Positions 51,401-62,517 of a DNA stretch of 64,000 nucleotides are shown piece by piece; within the stretch, counting starts at the first letter, position 1, and every line of letters begins with the position of its first letter. Location of the stretch: assembly GCF_041296385.1 (NCBI RefSeq), contig NC_091017.1:52512214-52576213 (forward strand). Reading direction: 5' to 3'. The notes under the pieces are model-generated. The model worked only from the letters and a program-made list of their open reading frames with translations, did no database searches and was not told the origin of the DNA. The stretch comes from Aphelocoma coerulescens. Its lineage: Eukaryota > Chordata > Aves > Passeriformes > Corvidae. Made by a program: the position numbers and the translations under genes.

Positions 51401-54400
51401 AGGCAAAAGGTTTAAGGAAACCAGGCAGACCATATTATACACACTGTGGCCAATGCTGGCTGTCTGCTACCAGATAAGATTTTCAGTCATGTAACAGTTC
51501 AACAGAGAAACTGGAAACACTGAAATCTAAATTAGACAGGAAAGCTCACAGTCTAAAGCTGCCTGATGTCTCTCCAGCTTCAGACAAACTTAAGGTCTCT
51601 GTTAGGAGGGGAAGGTTAAACAGACTGACACTTCCTGAATGAGCACAGGATTTTACCATTCCTCCATCTTGGCCCAGTCCTAGAGATTTCCTTCCCCTTC
51701 CTCCTTGTTTTGGGCAGAATGCCTTCTGCTTGCAGCACCTCACCATCTGGTCCAGCCCAAAGGTACATCCCTGCTTTATCAGTTCAGCACCTCTTTTCAT
51801 ATTTCACTTGAAAATGCACATGCTAGATAAGGAGAAATTTCTTCCAGATGTCAGGAAGTGAACATGAACTTATACAGAGGGAGGTGATATTATGTGATGA
51901 GAACACTGTGGGATAATTAGAAATAGAAAAATTTTTTCTTTTAGAGGTCAGTGTTTAGCTGTCTGTCAAGACATTGTAAGTATTTTATGCCTCCGCAGAA
52001 TTCCCCACTCTAACTATGCCATCCAGAATTCACCTAAATAAAGACTTGGGAACATTTCAGAAATATGGTCTATGTACTGAAGAAAAACCTGAAAAGATGA
52101 TAAAGACAAATCTCCCTTAAATCCAGCTTGGTCCTAGAATTTGTCCTATTCAGCTCCAAGGGATTGCTTTCCATGCCCTCAGCTTCTCTAAGGGAACTGG
52201 TTGCACCTCACCATGAGATATCAACTCACCATTCCCATCTGTGGGGACAGAAGTAAAGAGATACCCTTTGTGTTGTAGCTATAAACTCCAGGTTACACAA
52301 GTGGGACATTTTCTAGACTCAAGACGTGTTTTCTCAGCTCCTCACCACTACAACTTTCCTTGTACAATGGGAACAAAACAAATGCACCCCTTGTTCCAAA
52401 ATCCAAGTGTGGTACATGCACGTGATTGAATGTTTGCTGCCATAGTAGTGGTTTATGACTTACTACATTTAGCCTGGTTCTTTGTAGCTGCATTAATATA
52501 TATTATTTTGCTTCACATGAGACTAAGTCTGGTTTTGATTAGGCTTGTAGAGAGCTGTCAGAAAGTCAGACTCGAGAAAATAAGCCCCTGTAGGTTGTCT
52601 TGGAAAAGCCCATAAAATGTCTGCTGTTCATTTAAATTAGGCTCAGAAAGAAACACAAACCTGAAGGCTGCCAGTGTTCATACATTTGTTTAAGATTTTT
52701 TTTTTCTTGTGGGGCAAAGGAGGCTGGGAGAGGAGTTATTCTGGGAATAAGCCTAGTCAGAGAGCAGCCATGGGCCCAGACCCTCATTCCTGCGTACAAA
52801 GTAAAGGAAAAACAGGCTTATGCAGGCACCCTGAGCTGTAGTATAAATCCCTCCCACGAATTAAGCCCAGCAGTGGAGGAGCAGCATGACTACTTTGCAG
52901 TCATTTCTGAAACCATTAGGTTGTGGCAGTGGCTAAAGCCAGTTCTGAGAATACTTTCCTGTATGTGGCTTGCTTAATTGCTGTTTTTCTACACATCTCT
53001 GAGCCTTGGTTGAGGAAATCTGCCTAGGCCACAACCCAGATGGCAAGGCAAGATTTCCCATGGCACCTGAGCTCCTGCACATCTAGCTCGGGTCTTCCCA
53101 TGGGGCTGCCATCCCCAGAATGTGGTCCCTGTCCTACACTTAAATGCCCCTACACGCAGTAACATTTTGCCCTGCTTAGAATGGATATGTCAATCAGCCC
53201 CTTTATGTTGGACTGTACTTTTATCTTAAGTGCTCACTGGTTTATATACCCATGCTTTAGCTGACAGGGGTGAGGTCTGCAGCACCAGCTGAGATGATGA
53301 CATTGTCATCTCCAACTCCCACTCTGTGCTGTCTGAAACTCTCGTTACAGTTGGGTTTACTTTGGAGGCATCGCTTGTGCGCCTGTCTCTGCTGTTTGTG
53401 AGCCAAGCAGGCTGGCTGCTCCCTGCCCCTCTCCCTTTCATTAATGAACATGTGGATCCTCAGCTCTCCCACACCCCTGACTCACGCATTCTCCATGTGT
53501 GATAACAGGCTCAAAACTTCATTTCTTTTCTCTGTCTCATCTGGGTCCCACAGGCTCCAGCACGTCCCTTCCCCATGTGCAGATCCATGGCTGCCCTCCA
53601 GAGCCTTCCTCCAGGCGCCTGCCTGCACATTTTCCCGCCCAGCACAGTCTCTCAGCTTTTGGGGTCACATCTCCTACTGCTGGGCTGCCATAAATCCAGG
53701 ACTGCCTCCCAAAGCCTCCGGCTGCATGTTTTTATCTGGGGGGTTTACCTGACCATTGCAAACATGTGCACACACTGTTTTTTCCTGTTGCTCCTGCTCA
53801 GCACTTTCTCAACATATTTTTGGCCTCTCAAGCTGGGGCAGAGGACAGGAACAACCTCTGAGGTCCCTGAGGGTCCAGAGCCTCCCCCAGGACCTCCACC
53901 AGCTTCTAGTCCTGAACTCTCCAGTGGTTAAATGAGCCCCATCCCTGTACAAGCATCCCAGCCTTGGGGCTGTCACTCTAGGGGGCACAGAGGACAGATT
54001 TCCTCAGGATTTTGATGACTGCTAATTCATTAACAGTCTGAGAAATAAGTAGATCTAAACACAACTTGGATGCCCTGCACAACTGTCTTTGACCACTCTG
54101 GATCAGCATTTAAGCCCCCAGCAGGGAAATTCATACCTTGGACCCCAGAGGGAGACAATTTCCCTTTCCTTTCTCTGTTTTCTCTCTGGCCATCCACTCA
54201 AAAGCTTACAGAGATGTTGTAGCTGCTGCATCTAAGCTACCAGAACAAAGTCCCTTGTTGCCCACTGCAGGGTCCTGGGGACAGTTTGGGTGTCTCTCAG
54301 TACTGAAACTTTCTATTGATTGTTCTTATTGTTGTCAGCAGGAAGGTGGGAAGGCACTGGTTGGCTCAGCAGGGCAAGTGACAGGTGCTGCCCTCTATTC

Positions 54401-54670
54401 GATCCAAACCTCTCCTTCCCACCACATCAGGGTCAGGCTGCATTTGGCTGAACACACACATGCTAATTGTAGAAAGCAGTTAATAGGCACAAAGCATTAT
54501 CTGTATCTTATCTAGTGCCAGCATTTGATTAATTGTTCCCAAAGACTGAGGCTTTTCAGACTTTCATTTTAATTAGGAGGAACAGTTGCCAAAAGCAATT
54601 TCTCTCAGGCAACTTTCACCATGTGTTGAAGTATTCATTTATCTGGTATTATTCCAAGGCCGGGTTAAAA

Positions 54671-54688
54671 CAACAACAACAACAACAA
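54671..54688. repeat. (CAA)6 microsatellite
   Basis: Six CAA units flanked by short A-runs. It is a perfect short tandem repeat and could be length-polymorphic. Confidence 0.9.
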
Positions 54689-56389
54689 AAACCACCCTAT
54701 AAGAACAGCCAATCTATTCAAATTCTGAGAAGTCTCCCAGACAGCAGCTAGGGGGGAAGAGCTCGCCTTGTGAAAAATCTCCTGTCCTTGGCCCAGCCAA
54801 ATCTCCCAAGCAGCTTTGTTCCCTGTGTGCACTCCATGCTTCAGGGAGATAAGGAGGAAGCTACTTTTAAGCCTGTTCAAAAATAAGGGAAAATTGTACA
54901 ATTACCTTCAAGAACGTTTAAAGGCCCACATATTTCAGGGGTGACTTAGGAAGGCTCTTAGTGTAAGAGGCAATCTGCCTTTTGATCATATTCCCTCTAA
55001 TCCTTCCTCCCTGCCTTTATTGCTCATAGGAATTTGTGCATGTAAACACTCATCCAGATGCCTGGTTTGTTTTTATTTATATTAGATGATGGAGCTATTG
55101 TAAGTGCACAATACTTGGGCACAGAGAGTGATTGATGCTGTGCAATAGGAGGGTGCATGCGTCCACAGCCGACTCATGGCACCAGGGGAGTGCATTGCAC
55201 CAAGCAGTGACAATGGTAAGGCTGCATCTGCTTTGCAGACACATCACCTGTGAAATCTAGCCCTGCTGCACAAAAGGTAAGAAAATGTTCCTGACCCAAA
55301 GATTTTAGTCTGAAAGCTGACAGTAGATGAATTGTGGAGGAAGAACCATAAGAACAATAACCACACCCTGTGGGTGCACAGAGATTTAGATACATTAACA
55401 GGGTATTTCAGCGACAGAGGCAGCCCCACACATGTTGGCTGCTTGCCTGTTACTGGTTGCATGATTCAGACAAGAAGCAATGGCACCAAATAGCCTGGGG
55501 AAAGTGCCATCCAACCAAGGGAACAGATTTCAAAGCTCTGGATGACCCAGGACTTACAGATAAACAACACAAATCCAGAATCACGGTAAAAAATATTTTT
55601 AGAAGGGTATTTTATCTGTGACAAGTGCCATACATATATTGTGGAGATGCCTATGAAGGCCCTTGGCAAGTTTAAGAGGGAGGCAAATACAACTAAGAAA
55701 AAACTCATGTCTCAAGAAATGAGAGCCATGTCATCAATAAATCAAAAGGCAAGGTTGTACTACTTATAAAATATTTCAATGTTATTTAAAGCTCTTGCTT
55801 TAAATAACAAACCATCAGGTACATAAGTTCCATTCTTTTCATGAGGAGTTTCTAGTATTTCATTCTGTTAATACTGACAGAAACCTGTCCATTGAATGGT
55901 CTCCTATATTTCAACAAGTTTTATAGTGATACTCTTCACGTTTAATTCTTCTCTTGGCAAAGTGGACATAAAAAGAGCTAAGATATTTTCCTTTGCATCA
56001 TCAAGCTTCAGGTAGCTACTTTGAAACTTTGTAAGGCTGGTTACTAAACTCTGTTCAGGCAGTTTATGCAAAGCATCACCCTGCAGTAAGTTTTAGCAAC
56101 AGAGGAAGCCACCATGATGCATTGTGGCATTCACAGACACCACTGTTATGGTATGCGTGCAAATGGGTGTCCAAAGTTCAGCATTTCTAAAACAAACAGG
56201 ACATTCATATGAAAAGCATTTAGACACCAAGAGTCCACCAAAAAATTGTGTGGATGAATTAAGTTCTAGGGGGGAAAAGACTCATCAGTTTGAAACAATT
56301 GAGGATAATAAAACTTATTAACTGATCATAGATATTGAGCCACTTCCCACAGAGGCACTACAATGGTACAATGAAACTGATAAATGGAT

Positions 56390-56850
56390 GATGCAAAGCT
56401 CTTGTCAGGCCTTATCCTGAATACCATGCACCATTTCTAGTCATCTGTGCTCAACAAAAATGGTCTGAAACAGAAATATACCCAGAGCCACCCAGAAAGG
56501 ATAATCAAGGCAATGAAAAACCTCTCTTCAGAGGAGATGGAAAGAGTCAGTGGTTTTAGTCCAGAGAAACAAAAACTAGGAGAAAAGATGATTGCTCTCA
56601 TCAGTGGGGCAAATACCAAAGGCGGGAACAAGGACTTCTGAAGATAATCATACTGGCAGAAGAACAAAGAGGTATAGCCTGGAAATGAATAAATTTGTGC
56701 TGGATTCAGAAGAAAACTTCCAAGAAACGACATTCTGGAACAACACTGCAATAAAAGAGCAAAGCAAATTTTCTTTTAAAACAGTAATTAATAAGTTGAA
56801 GAACATAATTATCCAAACCATTTGCTGTGACAGCAGCATTCCCTTCAGCT
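56390..56850 (+). mobile_element. Very old CR1-like LINE fossil
   Basis: The plus strand follows, in order, the C-terminal coding region of an ancient CR1-type LINE. Landmarks are 'gctcttgtcaggccttatcctgaatacc' (the LVRP.LEY region) near 56399-56426, 'gtctgaaacagaaatatacccagag', 'aggataatcaaggcaatgaaaaacct' near 56498-56523, 'gagaaacaaaaactaggagaaaagatgattgctct' near 56564-56598, 'ggtatagcctggaaatgaataaatttgtgctgga' near 56670-56703, 'cattctggaacaac', and 'ttttaaaacagtaattaataag' near 56774-56795. The coding frame is destroyed by stops and shifts. Divergence is much higher than in the other CR1 copies here, and the wording fits an old amniote CR1 subfamily rather than the younger bird ones. 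Both edges are approximate. Confidence 0.75.
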
Positions 56851-57737
56851 CTATCCTGAGGGTTCCGCAGGTGCAATTGACTGTCTTTGATTAGAAAATG
56901 AACAGAAGTTGCAGCTTAAAGCAGGAAGTACGTTCCTGATTCAAAGATTTTGCAGAATTCATTAGAAAAATATCTATTTCAGTCATAGAAAAAGGGAATA
57001 GTGGAGCAACTTGGCAATCAGCCATCGCAACTGACCAATCACACAGAACATAACAATCTTGCAAGCTGCCATTTTGTTGAACTAGGTAAGAACTAGAAGT
57101 AATTTTAAAAGGACAAATGTTAAGAGTAGTTAATTTTCAATCTGAATTTCAGTTTGGGATTTGCTTTTATATATGTTCTTCAAGAGGATTGGTCAGAATA
57201 TAACCAGATAAATACCATTCACTTTGGAAAGACTCATTAATTTAATTTTGAAAAATTGACCACCCCAAAAACTAAATTCAAACACTTTCTCCAATAATGG
57301 ATTGATAGTGATGTTCATCTTACAACACATTTGTCAGGATTTTCACATTCTTATCAGGCAGAAAGCTTCAATAGTTCAATCAGCAAGCTAATTCCCCATT
57401 TGACATCTGTTGATACTGCTCTGATCTGTGACTATTATACATTTATTTGCAAACCTCACTTTGGTAACAGGCTTTTAAAACTGCAGTTGAAAACCTGATT
57501 TTTTTGTTCTTAAGGCAATAGTGCCATCTCGTGGGAAATATTCGGCTTTGTGTCCTATGCTGGGCAGAGGAGGCCGGAGCCTTTCTTAGACAAGCAATTC
57601 CTCAAGAAAATGAGACGTAATTTTTTTTTTTCCCTAAGTTGGCCCCCTCCGGTTAACACATGAACTTTCATTTAAATGCCTACTAGCCCTTTCTAGTCAC
57701 TATGTTACGGTTTTGTAAGGTTTTTGCTCTGCTCCAG
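56851..57737. other. Unique AT-rich non-coding DNA with CTCF-like site
   Basis: No gene or transposon recognised. The part from 57100 to 57500 is AT-rich with ATTAATTTAATTTTG and CAATAATGGATTGATAG words of enhancer type. A CTCF-like motif at 57523-57534 is listed separately. Confidence 0.45.
57523..57534 (-). promoter_or_regulatory. CTCF-like motif
   Basis: On the minus strand the core is CCACGAGATGGC. It fits the CTCF pattern CCRSYAGRKGGC except for G at the fifth position. It contains a CpG, which is uncommon locally. Its orientation is the same as that of the two other CTCF-like words in the window. Confidence 0.45.
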
Positions 57738-57892
57738 GTGTTCTACAAACCACAGTCCCGGTTTGGATACAGCCCAGGGGAGCACAGGTCCTGCATCCGG
57801 CCATGGGCAGGAGGGAGAGCTCCCAGCCCAACTGCAAGCAATGCTACTCTGCGTTGTCCAGCAAGACCAGCCTCACCAACCAAGTCCATGCC
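57738..57892 (+). other. Possible unrecognised exon (low confidence)
   Basis: A 155-base segment is bounded by a plausible acceptor (TTTTTGCTCTGCTCCAG, AG at 57736-57737) and a strong donor (CC|GTGAGT, GT at 57893-57894). It is GC- and CpG-richer than its flanks. The frame beginning GTG TTC TAC AAA is open throughout, but a second plus frame and a minus frame are open too, so openness is not evidence of coding. I do not recognise the peptide. It could be an exon of a non-coding transcript or chance. Confidence 0.2.
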
Positions 57893-60779
57893 GTGAGTCC
57901 TTGGCTCTGCTGCACAAGTTACACACACATGCAATTGCCAGTTGCATCTTAACCCTGCTTCTCCTGTCAATATTTTTGGATCATTTTATCTGATTTTGTG
58001 CCTCTTCTCTTTTTAATGGCTTTTTCCCTCAGTTTCTGCAGAGTCAAAAGATGAACAACATGTCACAAGCCAGACAGCACCAGACACCTTTTTACATTTA
58101 AAATGCTGTCTTTCCTGCAGAGTGAAAATGATGAGGATGCATCTGTTTTTTCAACAAGCAGTGGAAGAAGTGTGCCAGAAGCAAAGCTCTGTCATCTAGA
58201 GAGCTCCATGGGCATGGCTCCTTGGTAAAGATGAAAAGTAATGGACACAAATCAGCTTGCTTTTACACAAGGCTGGTTCAAACAGAAATAGGCTGCCTGC
58301 TTCAGACTCCAGCATTTTCTGCAAGACTTCTCCCACCACTGTGCTGGTGTTTTTTGACTCCTCAAAGGTTTTAAGGGCTCTCACACCAAAATCACACCAT
58401 CTGGGCACCAGTCAACCTTCTTCTCTGTAAGCAAATTCAGGTAAAGCTCAGCACACTTTTGTTTTGCTAGTTCCCTGATAAAGATAGTGAGTTATGGAGC
58501 CATCAGATAGATATTAACCAGAAATAGGAATTAAATACGATCATGTATTCACAGCAAGTTTCCTTTTGCAGTCTGCACTCACTGTTTCAAGACATGCCCA
58601 AGAATGAATCCTAGGCTGGTTACTTCCATGATGCTCTTTGTTCAGCATTACCAATGAAGCCAAGCCAGGAAAAGCTGTAAATTGCTACCTTCACTTATAA
58701 TCCTGGCAAGAGCACACAAGATTTGTATTTATATGTTATAACACCAGTATTATAAAATGAAACTGTCACACCTATCTATTTCTGTCTTCCTGTATGAGGC
58801 TCTAGCCTGTTTCCCTGAACTGTTATATATGTGGTGTAAGACAAACATTCACTCCCAAGCTTAACATTTTTGTGGTGGACAATTTATCACAACTCTCAAT
58901 AAGTTGTGCTACTATAGTTACAAGAGCATTAACAAAACAACAACAGAAATGAAAAAAGAAAAGTTTACAAAGAATAGATGTCACCTTGATGTTCAGCATC
59001 AAAACTAAATTCACAGCAGGTCAGGTGCTATAAGATATAAAGAACAGAGGCTTGGTAATTCTCAAAAACACCCCCAAAACAATTTACCATACAGTTTTGA
59101 GGTACTAGTTTAAAACACATTTTTTATTCAGACTAATCAAAATGTTATTCCGATTGCAGTTAGTTATTCCTGAAATGTCCATCTGGGTGAGAAAACATAT
59201 GCTATTAACTGGTATTAATCAACTGAAAACAGTTACATTCAAAATTTCATACACATTTCACTCATTTAATAGCTGAATTATTTGAAGACAGTACTACTTT
59301 TAAACCACAAGTTCTTCAGGTTGAAAAGTACACCATACAGTGACTGGAAATGAAACTATTAATTGTACTTCTATATTAAAGGACTGGCACAGCTCTAAGT
59401 GTGTCTGGTTTTAGTTGGGTACATTCCTGCCCAAATTACAGCAGCATGAAGAAATAATCAAGTTTCCTAAGCACATGTGTAATGTTCAGGTTAAAGTTGA
59501 AGGCTTAACAGTGTGCCTTGGGGAGGACTTCACACTGAACCAGCTGATACTTCACATGCCCTCATGTGAGCAACTCACCTCAGTCTAAGGAGTAAATAAT
59601 TCACTTACTTGTGGCATGTAAAGGACTTTCAAAGAACAAAACATTCAATTTATGATTGAGACATAATATCACACATAAAGGTTTGTGAAAAGGAAGTCTA
59701 TCTGCAAGCTCTAACAAATAAGTTTTCATTTCTTTAATACAAAGTTAGAATATTTAATACAACAGTAAGAAAATAATTGTGTAGTTAAGACCATTCAAAA
59801 ATGGCTGACAAAGTTGAAAGAGTACTTAATTCTGGTGGCACTTCCATGGGATGATAAACATTTGCAGTACATAAATGCATATAAGAGTGAAGTTAAAAGG
59901 ATCCAGCCCTGAGGGATGCAAGGCATAAGTCTTCCAGGGAGCATTTTGATAAATTTTGGCCATCACATTTACTTTCTTCCGGCTGTGGAGAATTTTTTTG
60001 CCTTAACTGACTACTCATGTCCAAAGCTTCCTACAAGACAACCAGCATCCCAGCTCACTGCCAGCTGTGACTAGGTGGCAGGACCCCACCAACCTGCTCC
60101 TCTCAACTTTGTTTCCTATGCTGGGAAAGCCTAGCTAAGATAATTTTTGAATTTAAATCTTCCTTCTGCAGTAGCAAATTTAGCTGAGCCATTTTTCTTC
60201 AGCATCTGCTAGTTCTGCACAAGTTTCTATAATTTTGAGCTGTAAACATTGAAGAACAAAGACTGTATATATTTTGATGATATTGTATTTTCTCTGAAAT
60301 AATTGATAAAATATCCACGTTTCGACTGGGTTTGAGAGAGCCTTTGAGTTGAGACAGACAACATCAGCATTCAAAGGGCTGACATGCAAGAGAAACTCTT
60401 CAGCAATCTCAAAATCCCTCATAAAAATGTTCTACATGAACACCTTGGCCTAAAGGTGGTGCTTCTTTACATTCTGTGCTGTCTCATTTCTGCCAGTCCA
60501 ATCTGCAGAGTTTAAAGTGGCTCAAAATCTAGCCTTCTCTTCCCTGATAGTAACACTTTGACCATGATCATACTGTTCTAAAATTATCTTCTAGTTGAAG
60601 TCTGAGTGGCTTTTTTGGCACCTATTAGAATTCACCCTCATTGTTTCTACTTTGCTGTACTTACAAGTGTGGCATCATCCACATTTGTGATTTAGAGGAG
60701 AAGGAAAAAAAATCTTAATTAAGATGTTAAAAACTCTTATTAAAATAGCAGGTCATCAATTTCACATTCATGATCCATT

Positions 60780-61000
60780 CTTTTATTGTCTTACAAGCCA
60801 CTACAGATTCCCCTTTTTATATGTGATTTTGCATTTTTTTGGTTAATGCCACGTAATCTTTATTGGTTATGCATTCTCTGCACTGCTGTCCTGTGGATAA
60901 AAAACAGCACAGGAGCTATTGTTGGCAACAAAAGCAATCTGATAAATAGATTTAATTGGCTATAAATAAGCAGCGCAGGCAACCAATACAAAACAGTATA
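60780..61000. promoter_or_regulatory. Candidate conserved non-coding block with MEF2/TATA-like and CCAAT words
   Basis: The sequence holds CTATAAATAA at 60960-60969, which fits the MEF2 pattern YTAWWWWTAR and also resembles a TATA box. It also holds an inverted CCAAT near 60862-60866, a direct CCAAT at 60983-60987, TTATGCAT (POU-like) near 60868, and CTATTGTTGGCAACAAAAG, which resembles SOX/RFX sites. No repeat or coding signature is present. The call rests on motif density only. Confidence 0.25.
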
Positions 61001-61004
61001 CTGC

Positions 61005-61018
61005 AAAAAAAAAAAAAA
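61005..61018. repeat. Poly(A) run, A14
   Basis: Fourteen consecutive A next to an AT-rich block. No retroposon body is visible to its left. Confidence 0.8.
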
Positions 61019-62517
61019 TACTATGGGCTGCAAAGTACAACTGAGTAGAAAAAGGTTTGTTTAGCTGTTACCATGCTGTGGACTTTCTATTTTTCTGAAA
61101 ATGGTTTGCTTAGCTCCGAAACATTATGAAAAAGAGAAATCCTAGAGCTATTTTCCCACTACCAAACAAGACATTGGCTGCCATTTCATTGGTTTTCTCT
61201 TACTTTGAGACTAAGTAGTTCTCAGGTAGTTGTTGGGGGATCAAGATGAAATCGTCCACCAACCATCGCGAATTTGTCTTATGGCAATTTTAGATCTTTG
61301 GGAATACTAGTTTCTGGTGGCACCACAAGCGTGTGCAAGCCTGGAACTACCTTGCTTTTCATGCTTGTCAAGAAAAACATATGTTCTTCCATGTAGTCTT
61401 AGCTTTCTCAGAGTTGGTATGGAAACTGTTTTTCATAACACAGACATGTCTTGGTAATTATATGCAGAAGACAAACATATATCTAATTTTTTAAAAAACT
61501 ACATCTCTTTAGCTCTTGGTAGTTACAAGGTTTTGTGGAAAATCTTCATTTCATTATTTTTTTTCTTGAAACTATACTCAGGATATCTAACTGTCTTCTC
61601 TTGCCACACAGGTTGCAGTTGCTCCGTTTTTCCAGAACTGTGGTGATTTGAGTTATGAGATCATTGCTGAAACATGCAGGTTTCCAAGATTCAGTTATGA
61701 ACAACAATCAGGCTCTTAAAGAGAAAATATATTGCTTTTTATTTTCTCCTTTGACTTTCTTAGACAACAATAATGTACACCACATATGTGCATGTGCCAT
61801 TGTGCCCCCTGAGTTCATTCAGAGTGGGTCTACAACCATAGAGAGAGTGACTCCCTATGTACAGGACCTCATTTTGCTTTTGTTGGTTACTAATGGGCCT
61901 AATTCCAATGAAAATACGTCTGCAGACTAGAGTCAACTCGTGGGAACCATTGCTAAAGTCTGCCTGAAATCTGTTCCTCTGCCAATGAGCCTTGTGCCAA
62001 AGTCTTAAGCCACACAAGTAGAGAGAAAGTGCATGGAAGTGTAAATCTGCATAGGATCCTTGGAAAGGGATCACAAAATCTGTTCCTGCAACTTAATTTC
62101 AAGAACTAAATAGTTTCAGAACTAACAAAAATATATTTGTTCGTGTTATTGCTGTAGTACTAATGAGCTGTCCCATTCCACGGCATAGGGTAAATAAGAG
62201 GGCACAGAAAAGAATTTTCCCTCCTTATACTCCAAAATTTTGGGGACCAATTTGGGAAAACTCCACATACCTTTGAAAGCATCAGATATTGACTGTAATG
62301 GGACAGCGCAGCTGGTGAATTACACCTCAGCTCTATTATGACATTTTCTGTGTAAAAGCATAAAGATCCAAGCAGTCACTTGTGTGGCTTGTACTAAAGG
62401 CTGGTTCTACAGATCATGTTCTGAGAGAGAGACATTATCAGTTCTCAAAAATAAAAATGCTGATAACAAAATAAACATTTACAATGGGAACAAACTATTT
62501 AAAGTGCCAGAATAAAG

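Larger units (their letters stand above)
38201..56389. other. Long stretch without recognisable genes or interspersed repeats
   Basis: Over about 18 kb I find no CR1, SINE or LTR that I recognise and no convincing exon. Simple repeats at 48396-48440 and 54671-54688 are listed separately. GC-richer patches with multi-frame open reading occur near 39200-39800, 41400-41650, 45840-46110, 46900-47500 and 53000-54400. Their translations carry no known motif. A plus-strand open frame at 48856-49116 contains FVDDT, which recalls a reverse-transcriptase box but is not supported by its surroundings. Confidence 0.5.
57893..62517. other. Unique AT-rich non-coding DNA
   Basis: No exon, RNA gene or transposon recognised. 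A run of 14 A lies at 61005-61018. A candidate regulatory block at 60780-61000 is listed separately. The open frame at 61655-61930 (plus, 91 codons) is unrecognised and lies in AT-rich DNA. Confidence 0.55.

Noticed and set aside
1..62517. Many open frames of 60-140 codons on both strands outside the CR1 copies
   Set aside because: They overlap each other in several registers, lack recognisable domains, and have no consistent splice or start context. They look like chance openings, longest where GC is higher.
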